Positions 1 to 11,117 of a stretch of 64,000 bases of DNA are shown piece after piece (position 1 is the stretch's first letter; every line of letters starts with the position of its first letter). The notes under the pieces were generated by a model. That model searched no databases, was not told where the DNA came from, and saw only the letters and a list, made by a program, of their open reading frames with translations. This DNA is from Ochromonas danica (lineage: Eukaryota; Sar; Chrysophyceae; Chromulinales; Chromulinaceae). The translations under genes were made by a program, and so were the position numbers. The stretch spans positions 62,001-126,000 of the forward strand of contig VKHL01000059.1 of assembly GCA_015146655.1 (NCBI GenBank), in the 5' to 3' direction.

Positions 1-2
1 AA

Positions 3-518
3 ACGCTGGACTCCTTTGCCAAGCATTATGTCACGGGTGAGCCTCTGCCCAATGACCTCTTTGAGAAGATTCGTGCCTCCAAGAACTTCCAAGCTGGTCT
101 TATGATGATGCGTCAACTTTACTTTGGTGCTATGGATATGTACTTGCATAGCTTAAACTATGATCCTAATGGTGAGAAAGATGTCTTTGCTGTGCAGCAA
201 GAGCTGGCCAAGGAATACACACTCATCGCCCCCTTGCCTGAGGACCGCTTCCTCTGCTCCTTCTCCCACATTTTTGCTGGTGGTTATAGTGCTGGATATT
301 ATAGCTATAAATGGGCTGAAGTAATGTCAGCTGATGCCTTTGGTGCTTTTGAAGAAGCTGGATTAGATAATGAGAATGCTGTCCGCACCACAGGTAGACG
401 ATTCCGTGATACTGTTTTGGCAATGGGAGGTGGTAAACATCCTTCTGAAGTGTTTCGTGCCTTCCGAGGAAGAGATCCTAGCCCTGAGGCTCTGCTTAGA
501 CACTCTGGTCTTATCTAA
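3..518 (+). CDS. M3-family oligopeptidase, C-terminal part
   Basis: The 5' end lies outside the window. The open frame from base 3 gives about 171 residues. It matches the C-terminal helical part of M3A zinc metallopeptidases (oligopeptidase A / thimet oligopeptidase / Dcp group). The diagnostic stretch is FSHIFAGGYSAGYYSYKWAE, followed by ADAFGAFEEAG, and the protein ends in ALLRHSGL, a typical family ending. In this family the enzyme degrades short peptides, and bacterial-type members also act on cleaved signal or transit peptides. The HExxH zinc motif is expected upstream of the window and cannot be seen. No intron is visible in this part. The family call is secure. The subfamily and the compartment (cytosol, mitochondrion or plastid) cannot be decided from the C-terminus. 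Confidence 0.9.
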   Translation, partial: TLDSFAKHYVTGEPLPNDLFEKIRASKNFQAGLMMMRQLYFGAMDMYLHSLNYDPNGEKDVFAVQQELAKEYTLIAPLPEDRFLCSFSHIFAGGYSAGYYSYKWAEVMSADAFGAFEEAGLDNENAVRTTGRRFRDTVLAMGGGKHPSEVFRAFRGRDPSPEALLRHSGLI

Positions 519-593
519 ACAGCCATAGACTATCATGGTCCTCTTCTGTAATTTCACCCAAAACTGTTAAGTTAACACCAGGACAACGGAACT

Positions 594-600
594 TATAAAA
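594..600 (+). promoter_or_regulatory. Possible TATA box upstream of HPRT
   Basis: TATAAAA lies 138 nt before the HPRT start codon and about 75 nt after the stop of the oligopeptidase gene. A TTAAGTTAA word starts about 28 nt further upstream. This is a match by eye only; no transcription start site is known. Confidence 0.3.
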
Positions 601-737
601 CGCGTTTATTGTAGTGGGGAAACTGTTTTTGTCTCAGTTGAGTTGTGTCCCATGCAGCGGTCATCATCCTCACCATCAAGTCCTCCTCGTCAATTACCTT
701 TGTGATCACTCTGTCTTGAAGATAAATTACTCTCATC

Positions 738-1839
738 ATGGCAGCTTTCAATAGCCCTTTATTTACTGAAGAATTAGGTACTCGTCGTGAGCCTTATTTT
801 GTAGCGGATGATGCAGGACGATCATTAGATCATTACTATATTCCTGCCCACTATCAAGAAACACTGAAAGAAATGCTTGTACCTCATGGAATGATCGTTG
901 ATCGTGTGGAAAAGCTTGCTTATGATATAGCACAAGATTATCAAGGACATACTATTCATTTCTTAGTGGTCTTGAAAGGTCGTGTTTTTATGTCCAATGA
1001 GTGAATGAGTGAGGAATGAAGTGTAACATTTGTCATATATGATGTACAGGTGGATCGACCTTCTTTATGGATTTAATCAATGCCTTAAGACGATTCCATG
1101 ACTGTAAGTCACCAACTCTCTCTCTCTCTCTCCACTGACTAACTGACTGACTGTTGTTATGTCATTATCATCAATCAGATGCTCGTCTAAACTATATCCC
1201 TTTCACTTTCGACTTCATCCGGTTAGTGACAGTATTGATCATGTCTTTTATTTCTAGCAATGCTATTGTTGACTTAGAGTTGTTCTTAGAGTGAAGTCAT
1301 ACGAAGGCACGGAAAGTACAGGAAATGTACAAATCACAGGTTGTGATCTCAGCAAGCTGGAAGGCAAGCATGTGATGTTTGTAGAAGATATCATTGATAC
1401 TGGATTGACCATGACAAGTCTCTTCAAGTATCTTCGTCAACATATTAAACCTGCTTCTATTCGGTAAAGTCTAGTTGATCTATTACATCGTAGTGCATTG
1501 TATTGACAATGAGGTCATTAATTGGATTATTGTCCTTTGTTTCAAATAGTGTGGCATCTTTGGTGGAGAAGCGCACATCTCGTAGTTGTGGATTTAAAGC
1601 AGATTATGTTGGCTTCTCTATCCCTGATGTCTTTGTCATTGGATATTGTCTCGATTTCAATGAGGTCTACAGAGATCTCAAGCACCTTGCCATTATTAAT
1701 GATGTAAGTAACATTACTTTCATAATATGATTTGCTTCTGTTTATGTTACTGATCTTTCTCCTCTCTCTGTGTGTGCTGCTTGTTAATGTTGCATGGATT
1801 CAGTTTGGTTACAATAAGTTCAAATCCTATGAGTTCTAG
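738..1839 (+). CDS. HPRT1: Hypoxanthine-guanine phosphoribosyltransferase, six exons
   Basis: This purine-salvage enzyme joins hypoxanthine or guanine to PRPP. Exons by GT-AG rule and frame are 738-978, 1050-1103, 1179-1221, 1290-1463, 1550-1703 and 1804-1839. Introns are 68-100 nt. The spliced product is about 233 aa, the usual family length. It contains the [11 protein letters not shown] segment near the N-terminal half, a flexible-loop region ([17 protein letters not shown]), the PRPP-binding loop [11 protein letters not shown] and the C-terminal purine-binding part ending [11 protein letters not shown]. All junctions restore the family sequence without gaps. There is no C-terminal SKL peroxisomal signal. 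The 3' end is only about 140 bp from the 3' end of the convergent coiled-coil gene. Confidence 0.95.
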
Positions 1840-1979
1840 AGTGTTTGTTAGTCATATCTTCATACATAATAGACGCTTGATTCGCCCGTAGATGATCTAG
1901 AGGGTTAATGATAGCAGAGGTGGAGTAATCGTAATTAACTCATTTTACTCAAGTTAGTGTGACTTCACCACATGGTTCA

Positions 1980-4900
1980 TTAATACTCACTGCTAAAATC
2001 TAACTTATCCAACTTCTCGGCTAATTTGCGTAGATTAGCATCGAATTTCTGCAGTCGACCTTGTTCATGACCACTTCCACTTCCACTTCTATTTCCTTCT
2101 CCGCGACTCTCGGGGTAGGATTGACTGAATCGACCCGCAGAGTTGAAGTCCTTTCCTGTAGAGTTACCATTCCCATTCCCATTGCCACTCCCAACACCCC
2201 CACTACTACCACCACTTCTACCCGTTGATCTCATTGCGTTGTTTGAAGACCTTCTATTAGTAGAAGAGAAGTCGTCTGTTTCCCTCAGATCCTCCAAATC
2301 CATTCCACCACGAGAAGAAAAAGTGAATCCAGGAGCAAGATCAGTTGCAGTATGTTCGTTCATGAACGGTCGAGTGCCAGTGTTTGTGGGAGTCATCAAT
2401 CCACGTCGAGAAGGAAAGAAGTAGTTCTCATTGCTCGAAGTTGTGGTATGCGTAGGATTTTGGAGAGAAGAAGATATTCTTGAGTTATTCAAAGAGGAAG
2501 AAGGAGCTGCTGGGACAGTAGTGTTTGCCGTCATGCCATTGTAGGCGACGTTATTACGTCTGGAAGGAGATTGTTGTAGTGTAGAAGAATAGTAAGTACC
2601 ATTAGCAACTGGACGATTATTGCTAACCGAATAGACCTGTTCTGCAGTCAATGTTCGTCGACCAGCACCCGCTGCAATCTCTGCAGCAATAGCACGAGCT
2701 GTCTGTAAAGACGTACCACTGGAGTTACCATCATTAAAGCCACCTTCCACCTTCCAAGAAGTATAGATAGCATTGATACGATGTAATAGAGAATGATTCT
2801 CTTCCAGCAATAGACGCACTTCATCTCGTAACACGGTAAATCCTGTCTGATTCACTAATAAAGCTGGCTGATCAGAGGTCAAAGAAAGAAAGAAATTCTC
2901 TGCTCGTGATAGCATGAGATCACTCTTGCGAATTAAACTGCGCAAACCAACTTCCACTTCCTGCAGCTCCGATAGTCTTAGACCTGCTGCTGTTGTTGTT
3001 GCTGTGCTTCCTCCATGATTCTCTCCCGGTCCTCCTCCTCCTTGCTGTCTCTGCTTCTCATGGGATTCTTGCAAGATCTTGGCTAACTCAGGATCGATTT
3101 GACGAGTACGAAGTCGTTCTACTTCAATAAGCAATCGTTGAATGCGATCTTCCGCCTCGTGTAGATTGTCTACTTTGCTTTGCAACTGTAATGCCAACTT
3201 CTCTCCTTCAGTGATTAGCATAGCATTCTCATTTTGAAGGTCTTGACATTGTTTCTGAAGACGGTGAACTTGATTTTCTTTACTCTGTAGATCCTTTTGT
3301 AAAGAACGATTATGATTAGATAAGCCATTCATTTTCCCTTCCACAGTCGACAATAAGCCCTCAGCTTGGTCTAAAGATTTCAACTCATCTCGTTGATGAG
3401 CACAAGTGAGTTGAGCTTGTTTCAAATCTTCTTCGAGCTTTTCAGCATGTCGCTTCATCTGCTCATGTTGACTCTTCTCTTGCTCATGTTTGATGAGAAG
3501 CTGGGTATATCTTTCCTCGTGGTCACGCAAAGCTGAAGCATGATCTGACAACAAGACTTCACGTAACTTCTTCACCTCCTCCAGCTCTCGACGACTGCTC
3601 TCACGATCTCGAGAAAGAGTTTGATGAAGACGTACAGACTCTCGCTCACTCTCTTCCAGGCGATGACTTAATAAAGCTGATCGCTCTTGCACTTGTTGGA
3701 AGAGAGCCTCGAAGCGATTGGTGACCTTGTCTACTTGTTGATCAAAGAGATAGCGAATCTTGATGGCTCGCTCAATCTTCATGGTCACTCGTTCAATCAA
3801 GACGGCTGTCTCTTGGCGAACTTCTTCAGCATTTTGTTCCAACCACTCCCTCTCATCTGAGGAATCCATGGCAGACAAACTACCACCGCCAACACGGCGG
3901 ACAGAAGCTCGAGGACGAGCAGTTCCATAAATAGCATGTGCTTTCAATCGACTGGTGTAAGCGAAATTCTCTCCACGATGGTGTGCTGAGATGGCAGCTT
4001 CTCCTTCCAGTAGAGTTGACAATGCCTCGTCATAATCCACCAGAGAGCGACGAGCCATGGCACTGGCTTGCAGCAGAATGTGAATCTTACCAGCCAAGTC
4101 CTCCTTCTCCACCTCACTTTCATATTCTCCTCTCTTCAGCTTCTCTTTCAACTGATCAATCTCCTGCTTCAAGGTAGCATTAGCTGCTTTCTGTTCTTGA
4201 AGTGTGTTTTCTGTTGCCAAGCGATGATCTCTCTCCTGCTGGAGCTTGACCAGTTGACTCTCTAAGCTCTCCTTCTTTTCAACTACTTCTGCTCTTAAAC
4301 TAGCAATCTCTTCCTTCGCACGTCTAGTCAAATCTTGAAATCGTCTCGTTTCTTCTTCAAGGTGTTGTAAATCCTTATTAACAGCAAATATCTTATGATT
4401 CGCTTCTAAGAGATCTTGTTGTAATTTGTTATTAACAATACGTAGTTTTTCATTATCACGTGCAATGAATTCAATTCCATCAGCTTTATTGCCTAATTCA
4501 GATGTAGTATGAGTCAGACGACTCACTTCTACTTTAGACAAATGAATCTCAGCTTCCAGTTCCTTTACCGTCTGTCTACTCGCTTCCAATAAATCTGTCG
4601 TCTGCTCTAACTTCAAGGATAATTGAGTCTTTTCAAGCAATTCAGCACGAAGTTGATCTTGTAATTCCATGTTCTTCCGTTGACTATCTCGTACTTCCAT
4701 ACGCAAATTAGACATAACTTGTAATTCATCACTTTTACTTGTTAAATCAGATCGTAAATGATCTAATAGAACTGTCTTCTCTCTTAATTCTGTTCGACAA
4801 GACTCAAGATCAGACATCAAGTTATCATATTTCATCCGATCTGATTCAATTAATGCATGCAACGTTTTCAATTCACTGTTCTTTTCATTGAGACGATTTT

Positions 4901-6224
4901 GACATTCTTCTCGAACACGTTGAATATCAATACTTTCTAATGTCTTACGATCTTCTAGACTACGTTCCATATTATTGCGTGCTTTAGAAAGTTCACTTTG
5001 ATAGTTCTCTCGAATATCATTGAGCATTTGAGCGTGGCCTGACCTCATCTTCTCCAAGTCCTAAGAGCACATGGAAAATCATCTCATTCATATTGAACAA
5101 TAGGAAAAGGTAAGCTTGGCTAATTACCTGCTCGTGATTGTTACGAATGGTTCTGATTTGTGCCTCGAATTGCGCAGTAATGTCTTGAATGCGTTGCTTT
5201 TGGCTCTCTTCCAGGTCCTTTCGACGAATAAGAGCCTCTCTCAATTGGTCCTTAACGTCATTGAGATGGACAAGTCAGCATTTATTGTCATAATACTGAA
5301 TGCAAGATGGTCAGGTGTGGAAGGGTCTTTCTCACCTTGACTTGATCAGTCTCCTGCTGACTTTCTTCAATCTGCATCTTGTACAAATCAATATGAGCAT
5401 GTGCTTGAGTTAGATCATCTTCTAAGGTAACAACTCTTTGTTGTAATTGTAGCCAACGATCTTCTAAGACGGTCTTCTCAGTACCTCCCTTTTGTACAGA
5501 ATCCTGCAAGTTGGCCATTGCCACTTCCGCCTGACGCTATTATACAAACCACTCATCATATTCAAAACACTCTATATTGCTAATAGGGTAATGTTTGTGC
5601 ACGTACCAGCTTCTCTTCCAACATGGACTTCTCTTGTTCCTTGTAACCCACCATTTGACGAGAAGAAGCAAGTTCAGCATCCAATTTATAGAGTTGATTC
5701 TTATAATCTAACTCAATCTCATCATTCATCTGTCTTAATCGCTTGATTCGTTCTTCAAGATCTGATTGTTTCTCAATTTCTTGTTTACATCGTTCTAACT
5801 CACTTTTCATCGCTTCAATAGCAGATTTTGCTTTCATGAGTAAGAGATCACGTTGTTCGACTTCAATACTCTTTTCTTCAAGTTGTAATTTGAGATCAGA
5901 GACTTCAGAACGCACCATGCCTTGGTTGACTTCATGACGGACTTCTGTATCTTGTAACTTTTTAATGGTCTCTTCCAAATGAAACACACGCAGTTTGAGA
6001 TCAAAGTTCTGTCTTTCTAGTCTTTGCCTTTCTTCATATTCTTCTTTTAAAGTAGGTTGAGGAGTATTGCCACTTGGTGTATAGGAGGCGATCTGACTTG
6101 TTGTCAATCGCTCATGCAATGATGTATAATTGCCAACACTACTACTACTAACACCACCCACACCACCTGGACTGCGATAGCGATCGCCAAATGAGGTGGA
6201 AGTAGATGACTTTAGATCATCCAT
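1980..6224 (-). CDS. Large coiled-coil protein, four exons
   Basis: The product is about 1,340 aa and is largely heptad-rich coiled coil (Glu/Lys/Gln/Leu). A short Ser/Gly-rich head (SPGGVGGVSSSSVG) precedes it. A Ser/Asn/Thr/Gly-rich segment with homopolymer runs near the C-terminus leads to a conserved-looking helical end, NLRKLAEKLDKLDFSSEY. Exons on the minus strand are 6224-5607, 5536-5336, 5250-5128 and 5060-1980. The junctions are in frame and give uninterrupted coil (LEEKL|RQAEV, QVK|DQLRE, NHEQ|DLEKM). I chose the first in-frame ATG at 6224. The open frame extends about 52 codons upstream without an ATG before a stop. No motor, kinase or other enzymatic domain was seen. A cytoskeletal, centrosomal or basal-body scaffold is plausible but unproven. 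It is head to head with the Mo25 gene. Confidence 0.75.
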
Positions 6225-6505
6225 GTTAATAGATAATCTTTCAGACAAGGAATGAAATGGACAGCACTTCTCTTCCTTGGTTGATCTTTCTCGTGATCCA
6301 GCAGGTCCAACCGTCAACTGAAACTGGCCGTAACAATAGATATTCCATGGAATGCCTTGGGTGGATAGGGATAATTCCACACGGGGATTGATTGCGCGGG
6401 ATTGGTAATAATATCTATCTATCTCTCTCTCTCTCTACTCGGCGAACACATCTCTCAATAACCTTTTGCTTCAATTATATTCATTAGAGAAAGAAAATAA
6501 GAAGA

Positions 6506-8416
6506 ATGTCATTGATTGAGAACTTACAAGTCTCATTAATTAATTTAGTAATGCATCGTTCAAATGGTGAAGAAATTAATTTTTCACTTCAAACGACAAT
6601 ATCCGAAACATTGCGAACTGTACGAGAAAATTTAATCGCCAACACAATCCCTACCGCCGCTATGATATCCTCTGAGACAGGTAATCAAAGTCCTAGGATA
6701 AGTACTACATCAGAGACGATTCCATCTCCTAGAAGACAGTTCGTTCAACAACAACGATCTAATTCAAATCATTCTGTAACAACTTCATCATCTTCATCAT
6801 CTTCTTTATTATTATATTATTCTACAGAAACTCCAGAAAGTATTTCTAATCAAATACAAGCATTAGCATTATTGAAAAGTTTAATATCTGCCTTACCTGC
6901 TCTCTTACCTGATGCTAGAAAAGATATTGCGACAATTTTCACTATCTTACTACATGAAGATATTAGTGGATTTGTTGATTACCTATCAACACAAATGTCT
7001 AGTATTGTTAGTGGATTAGTGGATGGATATAAAGATGTTAATATTGCTTTAATATGTGGACAAATGTTACGAGAATGTGTACAATATGAAAAACTCTGTT
7101 GGCAAATTTTGTCTTTTCCTGAATTGTTATGGCCATTCTTTGATGTCTATGTCCATATCCCACAGTTTGAGGTAGCATCAGATGCTTTCTCTACTATTAA
7201 AGAAATTATTACTGCACCCAAGTGTAAGAATCTATCGAGAGAGTTTCTGAGTGTTAATGCAGAGATCTTTCTGGATAAGTATGAGGTATGTGTAGTATGA
7301 TATCCTCGAATCAGATTTCTTAGTTAAGATATATTGATCCTATTGTTGTCTACATTGTATTCTAGGCATTATTACAAAGTGAGAACTATGTAACCAAGCG
7401 AAAGGCTCTCAAGCTACTCACAGAACTACTGCTTGATCGCTCGTAAGAGAAAATGATCATCTTTTACAGTATTGTGTTGTATTGTTCTTGTTGTTGCTCA
7501 CAAATCCTCTTGTTATGACAATAGATATCATAAGATGATGATGATCTTCATCTCAAGCAAGCTTCACCTCAAGGTATGCTAGCATGCACATGTTGTAATT
7601 GTGTTGGGTCTGAATCTCCCTTATGCTGAGTCTAACACTTCTTGTGGGGTTTACATTTTATTACAGACAATTATGAACATGTTGAAGTCCAAGTCCATGC
7701 AGATTCAATATGAGTAAGTCTAATCCTTTCCTATACATATGGAAGAACATTTTAGTTGAGCAATGGTTGTCTTGTTATTCATATCTTAGGAGTTTCCATG
7801 TCTTCAAGATCTTTGTTGCAAATCCTCACAAAAGCTATGAAGTAGCTTCTATTCTATACAATAACAAAGAAAAGTTAATTACATTTTTGCAAACTTTCCT
7901 CAATGAAAGAGAAGATTTCAATTTATTTGATGAGAAAGAAAGTGTCATTGAGTAAGTCACTTGTAGGTTGGAGGTGTTAAATTGACATTTATCATCATTC
8001 ATTGATTGTAAATGATTGTATTTCCAATCAGATTGTTGAAGGAGTTGCCCAATCCTGAGGGTGGGAAGCTCAAGCGATTTCACTCCACAGCCTCTGCTTT
8101 GCATGCCACGCAACCTGTGGAAAGTAGCAGGGGTAGTAGTAGCAGTACTGCTTCCCAACTCAAATCTTCCTCGGCCAGTAGCGCCTGCTTGTCTCACATG
8201 GGGAATATGGTGACCACTGCCGCTCCGGTGGCCAAAGAGGCTTTCAAAGTCAATGCTCCACCAGCTGACAACACGAGCACAGTTCTACCTCCCTCACCAC
8301 CCGTCCTTCCACAACCAGTCACCCCAGTCATCAAGAGCCCTTGTCTGGATAGTCTGTTGAAGAATGTTGTGTCTGTGGAAGATGATGGAGTAGATGATGA
8401 TGATGAGGGACGTTGA
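6506..8416 (+). CDS. Mo25/CAB39-family scaffold, six exons
   Basis: In animals and fungi Mo25 is a helical-repeat scaffold that activates STE20-type (STRAD, MST) and LKB1 kinase complexes. Exons are 6506-7285, 7366-7442, 7525-7573, 7667-7713, 7790-7951 and 8032-8416, and all joins are in frame. The product is about 499 aa. Family hallmarks are the segment ALICGQMLRECVQYEKL, FEVASDAFSTIKEI, the conserved core after exon 1 (ENYVTKRKALKLLTELLLDR) and YESFHVFKIFVANP. Mo25 proteins are usually about 340 aa. This one is longer because of a Ser/Thr-rich insertion near the N-terminus (about residues 50-105) and a disordered Ser/Pro C-terminus ending in an acidic tail. The head-to-head partner is the coiled-coil gene, with a gap of about 280 bp. 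Confidence 0.92.
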
Positions 8417-8845
8417 ATTGGACAGCCACTCGTAGATTACAATTGTTTTTCTTATATATTCTTCTTACTAGAATGACTCTTTGGTAATTGCTTTTTGGTA
8501 GATTCTCTTGTCTAATAACCTCAGTTCTTTAGAAGACTAAAGTGCTAGTGCTGATGTTTCATCTATTATGTTGGTTGGCTGCCTTTCTATGCTATACCAC
8601 ACAGGTGGGTGATGTCGCGCCTGTAAAGCACTGTATTTTGTTGTATGCTTAGGATATTTATCATCTACTATAGATAGAGACAGTTGTTTTCTCTTGATCT
8701 ACAATGATGATTTTCTTCTTTTTCTGTGTGGCAGCTAGCTCATGCTTCATTTAAATGGTAGAAAATGTAGAGTTATCTTAATACGAAATGACACTGCAAT
8801 CATCATCACATGTAGACTATTATCTATCTACAAGTATTTCTGCTT
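8417..8845. other. Convergent intergenic region
   Basis: These 429 bp lie between the 3' ends of the Mo25 gene and the orphan membrane protein gene. The stretch is AT-rich and holds no convincing open frame, RNA gene or repeat. It presumably carries both 3' UTRs and polyadenylation signals. Confidence 0.5.
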
Positions 8846-10887
8846 TTATAATGACTCAATAACAATAGGAAACTTATCTGAGGTGATTGGAGAATCTAAT
8901 CCGAGATGAATGCTCACTTTTACCAATTCTTCTTTGATCATGAATTGATCGAATTCATGCTGAGCTTGTAGGAATATCTCATGCTTTTCTTCTGTTGTCA
9001 ACGAATTAGGAAAGTCGTTGCAATAGGATGACACGAAATAGGAAGGATAGCCTAAGACAAGACCATTCCAAGCTGCATTATAGATCTGTTCTCTCCAACC
9101 GGCATTATGATCTATTAAAGTGTTAGATACATCCACGATTGGGAGTAAATGTAAAGCTTGTGCTTCATGATATGGTCTCAATAAATCCACCAAATAGCGT
9201 CGATTTGTGCGATAGAAGATGACAGTCTCCTCTTGACCACTATAGAAGGTGGTATAGTCTATACCAAGGGACTCGCCAAAGACCTCTTTGGCAGCAACAA
9301 TACCACGAGTTAACTTCTCCACTAAAGGAAACTTCCATTGATGGTCAGTGGGAGAGGTATATTGCACCATAACCACAGGTTTACCTCCTGCAATAAGACA
9401 AAGTAATTCTCCAGCATAGACAAGAACCTGTGGCATAGAGACTGCAGCATGATAAAAGAAGCATGCCGAGAGATGATCAGGAAACTCATTCTCTTTGTAA
9501 AACAAGTATTTCCAGATGAAAGCTTCTAAATTAGGACCTATGGTCACACTATTATAAAGCACAACATCTTGACCAGCAAGTGTGGCACTTAATTGACCAC
9601 TATTATTCAAACGTAATACCAAAACGTCAAGGTTTTCGTGTAGAATACTTCTTTTCATTATGTCCTTACGATTAGTTGGAAAAAATCGGAAAACCATAGT
9701 AATTGGTGAACTTGTAATACATTGAACCAGTAATTCTTCTCTTTCTTGATGATCAGATTCAGTTTGATTAGTGCGATACCAAAGCCAAGCATAGTCACCA
9801 ACATTCAAAGCTGTCAACTCAGAAGTCATCTTGCGATAATGCATTATTTGCTGAGTGTAAGAAAGAGGAAGGATATTAAAGCCAAGAGAATAGAACCCTC
9901 TTGCTGTTAAAATGATTGATTTCTCAGCATGATCAATAGCCTCTCGTTGGACAAGTCGTAAAGTCAAACGCCAGCCAGCTTGAGAGGCATGCTCTGCATT
10001 AACCAACAGTGCCAACGAGTTATCTGGCAGCAGCTTGACTGGTTGACCAAGAGCTAACAAAGGAGATATATTGTTAACTCTTTGCCATTCTCTTTCACGT
10101 TGATTAAAGAAGACACCTTCCCAATCCACTTCATCAACTTGTGAGTTAATCAAATAAAAGCTCGAAGCATAAGGTAAGTTATCAACAGGATCAAAATACT
10201 CAATTTCATAGAAGGATGTAGGATAATGATCATCTACGCAATGAGCTTCCATAGAAGGTTGAGCAGTCCACTCGCCATTGTCTAACCATCTCCATCCCAT
10301 TCTGTTAGGCCCGGCACCAGCATCATGTTCGAGCTGTAAAGGAGTGAGACTATATTGTGGACCATCAATATAGACATAGCCATTATCTTCTCCTGCCTTC
10401 CCACCAATCACCCAGTTACCGCGACTGCCAATATTATGTAGAATGAAGAAGATGTATTCTTGACCATTTGACCAAACAGCACGATTGTTTACCATCAAGT
10501 CAGACTGTAAAGTAAAGATAGGACTGCCTACTAAAGGTGAAGTAACGGATAAGGGATAGTTCTGTAACTCAATAGTAGAGCAAATAGCAGGGAGATGGAT
10601 TTCCTTCATAACACGCAGTCCCAGATAGGTGGAATCACTTTGTGAGGATTCAGAACTGACGCGTACAAACCCTGTGAGAGGAATTCCACTATCTGCTTTG
10701 CAATCAAAACACAATAATAAAACAATTATCATGACGCTATCTTTTGTTTTCAAAGACATGTAATGTAGTTTATCTTACCTGGCATATTAATTCCAGCATC
10801 TTCTTCTAAAATAATCTCTAAACTCCAACAACTTATTAATAAAACAATTCCAACAAGAATAACAAGAATAGGAAAAGTCTTTATCAT
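8846..10887 (-). CDS. Orphan membrane-anchored or secreted protein
   Basis: I do not recognise the family. Two exons (10887-10779 and 10692-8846, intron 86 nt) give 651 aa. The spliced start encodes a hydrophobic helix (KTFPILVILVGIVLLISCW) within the first 21 residues, which suggests a signal anchor or uncleaved signal peptide. The rest is mostly soluble, probably extracytoplasmic, and has scattered N-x-S/T sites. It contains motifs such as AGPNRMGWRWLDNGEWTAQ and GWREQIYNAAWNGLVLGYPS. The ATG at 10759 that would make a single-exon gene lies inside the intron. Splicing joins CCA-G to AT-AGT and reads through cleanly, so I prefer 10887. The C-terminal part (from about residue 420) resembles a globular Rossmann-like or glycosyltransferase-like fold only in a vague way, so no function is assigned. 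It is divergently paired with PrimPol. Confidence 0.75.
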
Positions 10888-11117
10888 GACTGGAAATAAC
10901 AACTTTGGTCAAGACAAACTTTAATCAATAAAGAAGGAATAGATCAAACAACAGAGATCAACACGATTCAATTCAATTTTGACAGAAAAACCAACAAAGA
11001 AGTCAAAAAACACTGAAAAAACGAGTTTCTCAAAAGAGGAGGAGGTTCTTCTTAAGTTAAATCCCTCTGTCTGTTAGACTGCTGGCTGTCCATGAAAATG
11101 AAGTGTAAAGTCGAAGT
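10888..11117. promoter_or_regulatory. Shared upstream region, orphan membrane gene and PrimPol
   Basis: This 230 bp gap between two start codons must hold both promoters. It contains a TTAAGTTAA word at 11052-11060, about 58 nt before the PrimPol ATG, and A-rich tracts on the other side. Confidence 0.45.

Noticed and set aside
5580-6380. Start of the coiled-coil protein at 6380
   Set aside because: That codon is GTG; the first in-frame ATG is at 6224 and no in-frame ATG exists between the upstream stop and 6224.
10693-10759. ATG at 10759 as the start of the orphan membrane-protein gene
   Set aside because: It lies within an 86-nt GT-AG intron; the upstream exon supplies a proper signal-anchor start in frame.
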